Positions 52,391 to 60,207 of a DNA stretch of 64,000 bases are shown one piece after another (the stretch's first letter is position 1; each line of letters starts with the position of its first letter). The position numbers were made by a program, and so were the translations under genes. The DNA is from a virus, in IMG/VR virus record IMGVR_UViG_3300017987_000073, positions 1 to 64,000 of that record; one strand, given 5' to 3'. The notes under the pieces were generated by a model, which worked only from the letters and a program-made list of their open reading frames with translations, had not been told where the DNA came from and did no database searches.

Positions 52391-54014
52391 TCAAAACCTC
52401 CCTCTCGAGCTCTCGCACGAGCTCGGGCGTCAGGGGTTCGCGCGACTCCGGCGTCTCCGAGTACCACACCCGGTGGGGCGCCCTCACCGCTCGGAAGACC
52501 TCCCGCAGGTGGCCCTTTAAACCTCGGACTTTCTTATCCCAAAAGTAAAAGTAGGTCGCGTCCCCCTTCGTCGGGTGCTTCCGCTTGAAACGCCCGAGCT
52601 GCTGCGTCAAGCGCCCGGGGTTGCTCGCCGTCGGCGTGCACCCGAATCCGCGGGCCAGACGCCCGATGTCCATCCCCTCGTCCCCGACCGTGGTCCCCAC
52701 CGCGACCAGGAGCGACCCGTCCCCGAGGCGCTCCGCCGTCCGGTCCTGCTCCTTGGAGTTCTTGCCCGCCATCAGACGACCGCAGTCCACCTTCCGGCGC
52801 TTCAGCCACGCCTGGAGCTCCAGGCAGAACTCCCGGCGGTCCGCCAGGAGGAGACACGTCCGCCCCGAGTGGATCTCCGGGAGGAGGTACTCCAGGATCC
52901 GCGCCTGGCGCCCCCGGTCCCGGGACATCTCGTCGAGCATCTCCCCGTGGGTGTTCAGCGGGCCGTCGAAGAGCGTTTTCCCGGCCCACCGCTTGACCGC
53001 GGCGACCGCCGACTCCCGCTCCCTCCGGTCGAAGCCCTCCCGCTCGAGAAACCCCTCCAGGTTCAGGTCGAACTCGAAGTCCGTCGGGACCACCACCACG
53101 TCCACCGGGATGATCCGACCGTAACGGTCGAGGTCCTCGTCCCGGATCTGGAACAGGACCCTCGGCCCGACCGTCCGCCCCTCGCCCCGCTTCTTCCGGG
53201 TGTACTCCGACCCGAAGGAGTCGAAGAAGAGGACCTCCTTCCCGTCCTTCCGCTTCGGGGTCGCGGTCGCCGCGATCCTCCACCTCGCCGGAAACGAGTT
53301 CACGAGCTCGGCGAAGGTCGTCGCCGGCGCGTGGTGCGCCTCATCCAGGACCAGACACCCCCACCGCCTCGCGAAGCTCGGGTCCCTCCGAACCAGGTTC
53401 AGCACCGTCTTGACCATCCCGATCGTCAGGTTCCGCTCCCGCTTCGCCTTCCCGTACAGAACCCCGATCTCACTCTCCTCGACGAAGAACCGCTCCGCCG
53501 CCTTCTGGAGCCACCCCTTCAGGATCCGCTCCGTGTGCACGAGCACGAGGGCGCGTTCGCCGGCGTCGCTGATTAACTTCAGGAGGATCTCCGTCTTCCC
53601 GCTCGCGCAGGGCCCGAGGATCACCCCCTGGCGCCGGAGGAGCGCCTGCCGCGCCGCGCTCAACTGGTCGGCCCCGAGGTTCCACTCGCTCGGCTCGGCG
53701 TAGGTGACCCCGAGCGGTCCGGTCCCGCGGACCGTTCGGTCGTCCACCGCCGGCTCCGCACCGTTCCTCCGGAGGATCTCGACGAACCGGTCCCACCCTC
53801 CGCGGGGAAGGAGGAGCTCCTCCGGGGTCACCTCGACCAGTCCGATCGTCCGCGGCGTGTCTCCGGTGTAGAACCCGAGGCGTTTCTTCTTCCAGAAGTC
53901 CGGGTTGTCGTACTCGAAGGCGTCGCGGAACTCGCGGATCTTGAACCCCTTGTCCAGGAGTTCCTCTTTAGATAATCGTAACTTGGCGTCTATCGTGACG
54001 TTGATTCGTTGCAT
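52383..54014 (-). CDS. UvsW-like SF2 helicase
   Basis: The 543-residue protein has LGADQLSAARQALLRRQGVI, then GPCASGKTEILLKL (Walker A), VLDEAHHAPATTFAELV (DEAH), AATATPKRKDG (motif III), GTTVGDEGMDIGR and LTQQLGRFKRKHP (motif VI). An N-terminal 120-residue part precedes the core. UvsW resolves branched DNA and rewinds. No SD precedes the ATG, and a TATAAC box lies five bases before it, so it may be leaderless. It is the second SF2 helicase in the window. Confidence 0.85.
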   Translation of the reverse strand: MQRINVTIDAKLRLSKEELLDKGFKIREFRDAFEYDNPDFWKKKRLGFYTGDTPRTIGLVEVTPEELLLPRGGWDRFVEILRRNGAEPAVDDRTVRGTGPLGVTYAEPSEWNLGADQLSAARQALLRRQGVILGPCASGKTEILLKLISDAGERALVLVHTERILKGWLQKAAERFFVEESEIGVLYGKAKRERNLTIGMVKTVLNLVRRDPSFARRWGCLVLDEAHHAPATTFAELVNSFPARWRIAATATPKRKDGKEVLFFDSFGSEYTRKKRGEGRTVGPRVLFQIRDEDLDRYGRIIPVDVVVVPTDFEFDLNLEGFLEREGFDRRERESAVAAVKRWAGKTLFDGPLNTHGEMLDEMSRDRGRQARILEYLLPEIHSGRTCLLLADRREFCLELQAWLKRRKVDCGRLMAGKNSKEQDRTAERLGDGSLLVAVGTTVGDEGMDIGRLARGFGCTPTASNPGRLTQQLGRFKRKHPTKGDATYFYFWDKKVRGLKGHLREVFRAVRAPHRVWYSETPESREPLTPELVRELEREVLNG

Positions 54015-54019
54015 AACCC

Positions 54020-54025
54020 GTTATA
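54020..54025 (-). promoter_or_regulatory. candidate -10 box for the leaderless helicase gene
   Basis: TATAAC on the minus strand lies five bases before the ATG at 54014, inside the palindrome GTTATAAC. No good -35 is present at 16-18 bp. It would put transcription at or near the start codon. Confidence 0.3.
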
Positions 54026-54087
54026 ACCGAGCGATGTGAATGGTCCGTTTACAGGGGAGGTTTTCAAAAAGTCGAGGGGGGAACGTT

Positions 54088-54109
54088 GAAAAGTTCGGGG
54101 ACCCCGACC
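54088..54109 (-). terminator. Rho-independent-like terminator after the lysis/tail operon
   Basis: On the minus strand, TCGG/CCGA with a GGTCC loop (GTCGGGGTCCCCGAAC) is followed by TTTT. It lies about 40 bp after the stop of 54137-54577 and would separate lysis/tail transcription from the helicase gene. Confidence 0.5.
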
Positions 54110-54136
54110 CGCGGCGACGATCCGGACCGGGGCCCC

Positions 54137-54577
54137 CTAGTGGGCCATCTTTTGAACTTGCTCCAAAGAATCCGCAGGTTTTCTCAACTTCGGACGCGCG
54201 ACGCGCTTCTCGACCGCGGCGAGCGGCTTCCGCTTGGTGAGTTCGGCGAGGTCCTTCTCCGGGATCGGGGCTTGCCGGCGGGGACTCCGCGCTAACTTCA
54301 CCAGGAGCCCCACGAGCTCCCGGCGGTCGTTCGCCGCCTCCCTCCGGATCTCCGCGAGCTCGCGCCGAGCGGCCTCGAGCTCCGCCTTGTTGGCCCTCAC
54401 CCACTCCTGGAGGCGGACGATCTGGTCGGCCTTCTCGCGATTCACCGCCGCGACCGTCGTGGTCTCCGCCTGGTACTGACTCCGCACCGCCGAGTAGGCC
54501 CCCGGCAGCGCCACGATCGCGTAGGCGATCACCTTCCCGATCGCGCGCCGGCGGCGCGTCCTCGCGTCCTCGCTCAT
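54137..54577 (-). CDS. single-pass membrane protein with coiled-coil, spanin- or tail-lysis-like
   Basis: The 146-residue protein has a basic N-terminus, a hydrophobic helix (AIGKVIAYAIVALPGAY) and a coiled coil (QIVRLQEWVRANKAELEAAR...). Such an N-in, coiled-coil-out layout suits an inner-membrane spanin or a holin-associated protein. It is last in the tail/lysis transcript. Confidence 0.55.
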   Translation of the reverse strand: MSEDARTRRRRAIGKVIAYAIVALPGAYSAVRSQYQAETTTVAAVNREKADQIVRLQEWVRANKAELEAARRELAEIRREAANDRRELVGLLVKLARSPRRQAPIPEKDLAELTKRKPLAAVEKRVARPKLRKPADSLEQVQKMAH

Positions 54578-54590
54578 CTCGACCTCCCGG

Positions 54591-54974
54591 TCACTCGTCG
54601 CCGTTGGCCGCCAGCATCTCCGCGGTCACCGCGGGGTGCTCCTGCCCGGTGAGTTTCTTCCGGGTCACCGTGGATTCGCTGCGGGTCGCCGCGGCGAGCT
54701 GAACCACCTTGGTCGAGCTGATCTTCGCCAGCTCGGCGGCGGCCAGGGCCCGCACGTGCGGACGGCGACTTCTCAGACCCTCCTGGGCGTGGAGAGCGAC
54801 CTTCAGTTGACCCTCGTCGATCAGACCTCGATTCAAGAGGAGCTCCCCCAGGATTCGGTCCTCGCTCATTCGGCTCTGCTCCCGGAGGACGTTACCCAAC
54901 TCCGACCGCGAGATCGCCTTCATCCGAACGAGGATCGACCCCAGGGAGTGAACCCCCGTGTCGTCTCTGCTCAT
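54591..54974 (-). CDS. GspE/MshE N-terminal-like domain protein, 127 residues
   Basis: Residues 10-65 (LGSILVRMKAISRSELGNVL, then LGELLLNRGLIDEGQLKVAL) form two repeats of the MshEN/GspII_E_N motif, which in host secretion ATPases can bind c-di-GMP. No ATPase core follows. C-terminal helix with SSTKVVQLAAATRSESTV. It may interact with host machinery. It lies between the two small membrane-protein genes. Confidence 0.6.
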   Translation of the reverse strand: MSRDDTGVHSLGSILVRMKAISRSELGNVLREQSRMSEDRILGELLLNRGLIDEGQLKVALHAQEGLRSRRPHVRALAAAELAKISSTKVVQLAAATRSESTVTRKKLTGQEHPAVTAEMLAANGDE

Positions 54975-55198
54975 GGTTGCTGACTCCTGCGGATCTCCTT
55001 CACGTCCTCCCTGACCTGCTGCAAGGTGGAGTGAACCTGCTCGTCCTTCTTCACCTGGGCGACCGCCAACTCGTAGAGCTTGTCCGACAGTGAGACGGAA
55101 CGCCTCCAGAGCGCGACGACCCCGACGAGCAAGGTCGCGCAGAGCAACCCCCAGGGGGCGCCGGACTCGAGGAGTCCCTTCAACAGCGAGTGCGTCAT
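54971..55198 (-). CDS. holin-like single-TM protein, 75 residues
   Basis: ATG start at 55198. An N-terminal TM (WGLLCATLLVGVVALW, about 16-31) is followed by a charged coiled coil (LYELAVAQVKKDEQVHSTLQ) and a basic end. Size and layout suit BhlA/UviB-type holins. It is next to other small membrane proteins. Confidence 0.55.
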   Translation of the reverse strand: MTHSLLKGLLESGAPWGLLCATLLVGVVALWRRSVSLSDKLYELAVAQVKKDEQVHSTLQQVREDVKEIRRSQQP

Positions 55199-55275
55199 TC
55201 ACTTCTCCAGAGCGAGGGGGCGGCGTCACCCTTACAGGGTACCTCAAAAAGTCCACTTTCCAAGAGGGAGATGAA

Positions 55276-55752
55276 TCAGCGAGCGGCGCTCACGCCGGTG
55301 CAGACCCCGCCGGAGATCAACGCCCCGGTGATGAACGCGAGGTACCGGCTCTTGTACCACGGGGGGGAGGCGCTGGCGCCGTCCAGGGCCTTCTCGTAGA
55401 TCAGCTTCTGTCGGTCTAGGTCCCGGCGGAGCGCCTCGTACTTCGCCCGCTCAGCGGCGACCTCGGCGGCGTGGATCGCCGTCAACTTCTCGAGCCGCGC
55501 CTTGGTCTTCTCACGCTCGGCCTCGAGCTCGAGCTTGATCTTCCCGACGTCGGACTCGAGCTCGGTGACCAGCTTCGCCAGGGCGGCGGGGGTGAACAGA
55601 ACCCCGGTGAAGGGGACCTTCCCCCCCTCCTTCACCTCCGCCCGGCGAACGTCGAGTTTCGGTGGGTCAGCGCCGAAGGATCTCGTCGACGCGAGCGAGC
55701 AGAGCGTCGGGATCGTCAGTGAGATCACGAAACTTCTTAGCAGTCTGTTCAT
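55276..55752 (-). CDS. secreted coiled-coil protein with C-terminal TM, spanin candidate
   Basis: An N-terminal signal (FVISLTIPTLCSLAST) is followed by strands (EGGKVPFTGVLFTPAALAKL), a coiled coil (LEKLTAIHAAEVAAERAKYE) and a C-terminal TM (YLAFITGALISGGVCTGVS). 158 residues. It overlaps the next gene out of frame by 86 nt, reminiscent of Rz/Rz1 pairs. Lipobox is unclear (IPTLC). Confidence 0.6.
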   Translation of the reverse strand: MNRLLRSFVISLTIPTLCSLASTRSFGADPPKLDVRRAEVKEGGKVPFTGVLFTPAALAKLVTELESDVGKIKLELEAEREKTKARLEKLTAIHAAEVAAERAKYEALRRDLDRQKLIYEKALDGASASPPWYKSRYLAFITGALISGGVCTGVSAAR

Positions 55753-56005
55753 CGAGCTCCTCCAGTCGCTTCTTCTTACGCTCGGCGATCGCGCGGAGCT
55801 CGGCTTCGAGCTCCTTAACCTGTTTCTCCGCGATCGCGCGCGCCTTGGTCTCCGCGTTCTTCTCCTCGACCAAACGGGTCCGCTCGGAGTCGATCAACCC
55901 CGAGCGGTCCACACGCGGTCGGTTTCGGTGGATCAGGTACCAGATCACCCCGACCACCGCTGCGCCGACGCCGACGCCGATCAAAATCCAACCCCAGGTA
56001 GGCAC
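55667..56005 (-). CDS. TM plus coiled-coil protein, i-spanin-like
   Basis: The 112-residue protein starts WGWILIGVGVGAAVVGVIWY (TM, about 4-23) and continues with coiled coil (KNAETKARAIAEKQVKELEA). It overlaps the next gene by 86 nt in another frame. Typical of inner-membrane spanins. Confidence 0.6.
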   Translation of the reverse strand: MPTWGWILIGVGVGAAVVGVIWYLIHRNRPRVDRSGLIDSERTRLVEEKNAETKARAIAEKQVKELEAELRAIAERKKKRLEELDEQTAKKFRDLTDDPDALLARVDEILRR

Positions 56006-56008
56006 GAC

Positions 56009-56617
56009 TCACCCCACCTTCGGCTTCGTGGCCTCGGCCGCGGCGACCTTCGCCTCCGCCTCCGGGATCTTGGCGAGGATCATCCCGCGGAGCTTGGCCT
56101 TGATCCGCTCCACTCCCTTCAGTTTGGCGTCGACCTGGTCGACGAACTCCCAGGCCCACTCCTCCTTCTTGGCCCCGTCGCTCTTCACCCCCTTCTCTCT
56201 GAGGTAAGCGGCTCCCTTCTTCTCCGCGTAGGTCGCCGCCTTGTCCGCGATCCCGTCGAGCGTCTCGAGTTCGACTTTCAGACCCATCTTCCGCAGAAGC
56301 CAGAAGACGAGGACCGACAGAACCGGGATCAGAATCGGCACCACCAGCTTGAAGATCACGTCGTAGAGCAGCGCCTGCCACCAGGTTTGTGTGGGCTCCT
56401 GAGCGGCCGCAGGGGCGGTCGCCGGCGCGGTGGTGCTCTCGCCCACGTGAGGCGCCGCGGGCGTCGTGGCGGGCGCCGACGGCGCCGGAGCGCCCGAATC
56501 CACGACCGCCCCGGCCGCGGGTTGGGTAGCGGTTCCCACGTCCGGGGCGGCTAGGATAGGTGCGGCTAAGCTAAGAGCGGTCACGATAACCAGAATTTGT
56601 GCAATTTTACGAGTCAT
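56009..56617 (-). CDS. LLH-like holin with signal peptide and Pro/Ala linker
   Basis: It has a signal peptide (IAQILVIVTALSLAAPILAA), a Pro/Ala/Thr-rich linker to about residue 75, a TM (LVVPILIPVLSVLVFWLL) and a C-terminal part with KAATYAEKKGAAYLREKG, EEWAWEFVDQVDAKL, like the phage_holin_LLH family. 202 residues. It probably acts in membrane disruption for lysis. Confidence 0.65.
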   Translation of the reverse strand: MTRKIAQILVIVTALSLAAPILAAPDVGTATQPAAGAVVDSGAPAPSAPATTPAAPHVGESTTAPATAPAAAQEPTQTWWQALLYDVIFKLVVPILIPVLSVLVFWLLRKMGLKVELETLDGIADKAATYAEKKGAAYLREKGVKSDGAKKEEWAWEFVDQVDAKLKGVERIKAKLRGMILAKIPEAEAKVAAAEATKPKVG

Positions 56618-56641
56618 TTCACTCTCCTTTTCGAAAGTTGG

Positions 56642-57097
56642 TCACTGCGGGGCGTGTTCCCCGCAGGTGCTCACGTTCTCGGTGTCCGGGGTGACCGGCG
56701 CGAGGGTGGCGGCCGGGCGCGCCGGGCGCGTCGACTCCGGGAGACTCGACGCCGACGGGTCCGAGGTGGGCGCCGCCCCGGTCGGGATCGACAGCTTCTT
56801 CGCGGCGACCTTCTCGATCACCCGCTTCGCCAGGCCCTCGACCCGCTCGACGGGCTTCCCGTTCTCGATCCGCTCCACCTTCGACTCCTCGAGCGCGACC
56901 GGGAGGACCTCCCGCTCGGCGTGGTCGACGGCGTCGAGCAGAGCGGAGACCGAGAGCTTGACTCGCCGCGCGCAGGTGGGACACAACGCGTTGTGGATCG
57001 ACCTCGTGCCCCGCCGACGGAGCTCCCGGAGGTCCTCCAGGGGGATCTCGACCTCGAAGTCGTGCCCGTCGCAGGGCACCGTGAAGGTTTGAATCAT
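56642..57097 (-). CDS. hypothetical protein with zinc-like cysteines, 151 residues
   Basis: N-terminal part has PCDGHDFEVEIPLEDLRELR and ALCPTCARRVKLSVSAL, giving C..H..CxxC zinc-like ligands. The last 60 residues are Pro/Ala/Ser/Thr-rich and probably disordered. It follows the tail protein, whose stop is 12 bases before its ATG. Confidence 0.65.
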   Translation of the reverse strand: MIQTFTVPCDGHDFEVEIPLEDLRELRRRGTRSIHNALCPTCARRVKLSVSALLDAVDHAEREVLPVALEESKVERIENGKPVERVEGLAKRVIEKVAAKKLSIPTGAAPTSDPSASSLPESTRPARPAATLAPVTPDTENVSTCGEHAPQ

Positions 57098-57109
57098 CTC
57101 GTCCTCCGA

Positions 57110-60100
57110 TCAGGGGTGCTGCAAGTTGTGGGAGTTCCCGAACCTACCGACCACCGCCTCCTTGTCCCAGAACTCCCAGTAATCCAGGACCACGTTCTTA
57201 GCCGCCGCGGCCTGCGTCTGGAGCCAGATCGACGGCGCCACCATCGCGGGGTCCCCCGCGAGCGAGGCGTGGAAACCCGACTCGCCCCCGTAGGAGTTGG
57301 CGACGTGGTTCTTCTTCTCGATCGTCCAAAACGCCATCGTCCCGGTGATCTCGATCTCGAACCACTGGTACTCATCGACCGACAGTCCGCAGATCGGGTC
57401 GGTGACGTACCAACTCGAGGGAGGCTCGAGCCACCCGCCGCGCCACGTTCCGATCGGGTCGCCGGCGTAGTTGAGGACGAAGTACCACCTCCGGTTGCTC
57501 CCGCCGCTGTTCTGGTAGAAGCCGTGGACGAGTTGCATGTCGGTGAACGAGGAGACCTTGACCCTCGAGCGGTACATCCACCGGAAGTCGTGGTCGCTGT
57601 CCACGTTGCAGGGGAGGAGATCCAGCCCCATTTCCGCGACGTCCGAGATCGAGGTCCCCGTGATCAGCTCGACGCACCCGTGCCCGAACCCAGCTCCGTC
57701 CGTGACGTCCCGAACGTAGGCGCTCCCACCCCCCACGAAGTTGGTGTAGTAGGGTCCGAGGGAGGTGAAGGGACTCCCCGTCCGCGGGTAGGTCAGGAAG
57801 TCGTCCCGGAAGTGGGGACCTCGATCCACCGCGCCGTTGGTCTGGACCGCGAACGTCGGCCAGGTGTGCTGCGTCGGGATCAACTCCGGGAAGCCGTAAT
57901 CCACGACCAGGGCGAACGCCGTGTCCCGGTCGGAGAGCAGCCCGCCGGCGTTGTAGATCCGGAGCCCGTCGCGCGAGTAGTAGTCCTCCTCACCGGTCGC
58001 CCCGGTCGCCACCCCGCCGTTGATCAGGACCGACCGCAGGAACTTGATCGGCCAGTCGATCGGGTCGGCTCCGACCTTGCTCGGGTCGATCACGATCATC
58101 TCGCGCGGCTCGTAGTACTGCGACGCCCCCGACTTCGAGTGGTCGTAGACCACGATCTTCCCGGCCTCGGTCAGGATCCGGAGATCCGCGGCGTTCCGCT
58201 GTCCGTCCTGGAGGGTGAGGATCGTCCCCTGCCACCACTCCGCGTTGCCTCCCCCGAACGGCGCCGAGTTGGCCACCGTGAAGCGCGGCATCAGAACGCT
58301 GCACTTGCACGAACCCCCCACGAAAGTCTTCGCGATCCCGTCGAGACGTCGGAGATCGAACGTGTTCGTCGTGAAGGCGTCGATCACGTACAGCCCCTCG
58401 TCCGACTCGTCGTCCGCGTCGAACACCCACACGAGGTGCATCTTCGCGTTCAGACGAAGAGCGAGCGCCTCCAGATCCACCCCCGAGCGGTTCAGGGTGA
58501 GCGTCCAGCTCGACGTCGAGAGGGTGCAGTCCGTCTCCTCGTTCAGGAGGTCCGTCCCGGAGTTGATCGGCTGGACGCACGCGATCGGGATCGCCGAGAC
58601 GTCGCCCATCTCGGCCAGCATCATAAACTGGCCGTAGTCGCTCGACCCGTACTTGCTCAGGGTCAAGAGACTGTTCCTCGGCCCACCGGTCTCCGCCAGG
58701 GAGGTAACCCGGATCGTGCCGTGCTTCGTGATCCTCCCGTGGACCTCGTCGCCGGCGTTGCTCATGAACTCCGCGGCGTCCGAGGAGTTCCGCCCGTAGA
58801 TCCGGAGCGGCGCCGGAGCACCCTCCACGTTCCCGCCGGTGAGCGTCAGGGCCCGGGTAACCGCCTTGTGCTGGTCCGCCGCGATCGACTCCCCGCTGGC
58901 CATCACCGCCCGGAGGATCGAGACGTTCCCCGTCTCGGAGCTCCCCCAGGGCGTGGTCACCGCCGATCCGTCCAGGTTCTCGAGAGTCAGGACCGCCGCC
59001 GCGATCGAGGTGATCTTGTAGAGTCGGTTCATCCCGCTCGTCGCGAAGTCCCACAGGAGGACGAAGTCGGCGTCCTCGTCCACGTTCGCGGTCACCGCGT
59101 CCGCTCCCCCGCGGGTCAGGTTCACCGTACCCGCCGCCCCGGTCGTCCCCGGTTCGTCCTCCTGGAGCACCGTGGAGTGGACGATCGGCGTCAGGTTGCA
59201 GAGCGCGACCCCCGTCTGGCGCTCGTTGATCAGGGTCAGCGAGAGCGGAGCGCCCTCGGTCGCCCCCTTCCGGTCGAGGACCAGGAGGGAATTCATCGAG
59301 TCGCCGGAGTCCGAGCTCTGGATCCGCACCGCCCCGCCGTAGGTCGAGCTCGGGGTGATCGTCCGACCCGAGGTGTAGGCTTCCTGGAGGTCCGGGTTGA
59401 TCCCGTCGGAGACGTCCACCTGGTCGATCACCGAGTACCCACCGGGGACGTTTCCCGCGCCCCCGCCGGTCACGATCCCCACGAACGCGTAGGGCGAGGT
59501 CGACCGAAGGTCCGTCTTCCGCACCGTCACCCCCTGGGCGTGGACCTGGTAGTCCGCGACGTCGGTCGACGCCGCCCCGCTCGCCTGCCCCAGGAGCCCC
59601 GCCGTCTGGACGTAGTTCTTCGACCCGTCCCACTGAACCAGGAGGTTCCGCTCGATCGCGACCGAGTCGTCGATCGTCTTCGCCCGGCGGAGCCAAACCG
59701 TCGCCAGCCGCCCGGCGTGCGTCACCCCGGACTCGAAGACCGAGTCCACCTGGATCGTGAGCTGCCCGCTCGCCTCCGTCACCGCGTCCGGCTCGTCCAC
59801 CTCGCCGATCGCGTCCACCTCCACGTCGTAGAACATCGCCGACGAGATCCGCGGGTTCCGAAGAACCCCGTCCGGGACCAGGCAGTGACGCACCGCCACG
59901 TAGTAGGGGACCCCGAGCGAGTTCTCGAAGTAAATCGCCGTCCCGTCCGCCCCGTCCAGCGTCAAGATGTTCCCGTCGCCGTCGAGCCAGTCCTTCGGGA
60001 GGTTCGAGACCGTGAATCGGTCCGTTCCCCCGGAGACGATCGAGCACGACCCGAAGCAACCCCGTTGACTCCCCCAGACCCGCTGAGAGATCTCCCGGAG

Positions 60101-60196
60101 CCGGAGCTCGAGGTAGTCGAAGAAGGTGTCCTTTATCCGCTGTTGACCGAGGTTCCGCTTGTCCTCGAAGTAGGTTCTCTCTTCACCCGTCGACAT
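57110..60196 (-). CDS. large tail/baseplate or receptor-binding protein, 1028 residues
   Basis: A helical N-terminus (NLGQQRIKDTFFDYLELRLR) is followed by long beta-rich sequence with no recognised enzyme motif (SVFESGVTHAGRLATVW..., TITPSSTYGGAVRIQSSDSG). The C-terminal 250 residues (FRDDFLTYPRTGSPFTSLG to FWTIEKKNHVANSYGGESGF) resemble a lectin-like or jelly-roll domain. Probably a fibre or receptor-binding protein. Stop and start are separated by about 10 nt from neighbours. Confidence 0.7.
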   Translation of the reverse strand: MSTGEERTYFEDKRNLGQQRIKDTFFDYLELRLREISQRVWGSQRGCFGSCSIVSGGTDRFTVSNLPKDWLDGDGNILTLDGADGTAIYFENSLGVPYYVAVRHCLVPDGVLRNPRISSAMFYDVEVDAIGEVDEPDAVTEASGQLTIQVDSVFESGVTHAGRLATVWLRRAKTIDDSVAIERNLLVQWDGSKNYVQTAGLLGQASGAASTDVADYQVHAQGVTVRKTDLRSTSPYAFVGIVTGGGAGNVPGGYSVIDQVDVSDGINPDLQEAYTSGRTITPSSTYGGAVRIQSSDSGDSMNSLLVLDRKGATEGAPLSLTLINERQTGVALCNLTPIVHSTVLQEDEPGTTGAAGTVNLTRGGADAVTANVDEDADFVLLWDFATSGMNRLYKITSIAAAVLTLENLDGSAVTTPWGSSETGNVSILRAVMASGESIAADQHKAVTRALTLTGGNVEGAPAPLRIYGRNSSDAAEFMSNAGDEVHGRITKHGTIRVTSLAETGGPRNSLLTLSKYGSSDYGQFMMLAEMGDVSAIPIACVQPINSGTDLLNEETDCTLSTSSWTLTLNRSGVDLEALALRLNAKMHLVWVFDADDESDEGLYVIDAFTTNTFDLRRLDGIAKTFVGGSCKCSVLMPRFTVANSAPFGGGNAEWWQGTILTLQDGQRNAADLRILTEAGKIVVYDHSKSGASQYYEPREMIVIDPSKVGADPIDWPIKFLRSVLINGGVATGATGEEDYYSRDGLRIYNAGGLLSDRDTAFALVVDYGFPELIPTQHTWPTFAVQTNGAVDRGPHFRDDFLTYPRTGSPFTSLGPYYTNFVGGGSAYVRDVTDGAGFGHGCVELITGTSISDVAEMGLDLLPCNVDSDHDFRWMYRSRVKVSSFTDMQLVHGFYQNSGGSNRRWYFVLNYAGDPIGTWRGGWLEPPSSWYVTDPICGLSVDEYQWFEIEITGTMAFWTIEKKNHVANSYGGESGFHASLAGDPAMVAPSIWLQTQAAAAKNVVLDYWEFWDKEAVVGRFGNSHNLQHP

Positions 60197-60207
60197 TCAG
60201 CCCTCCT

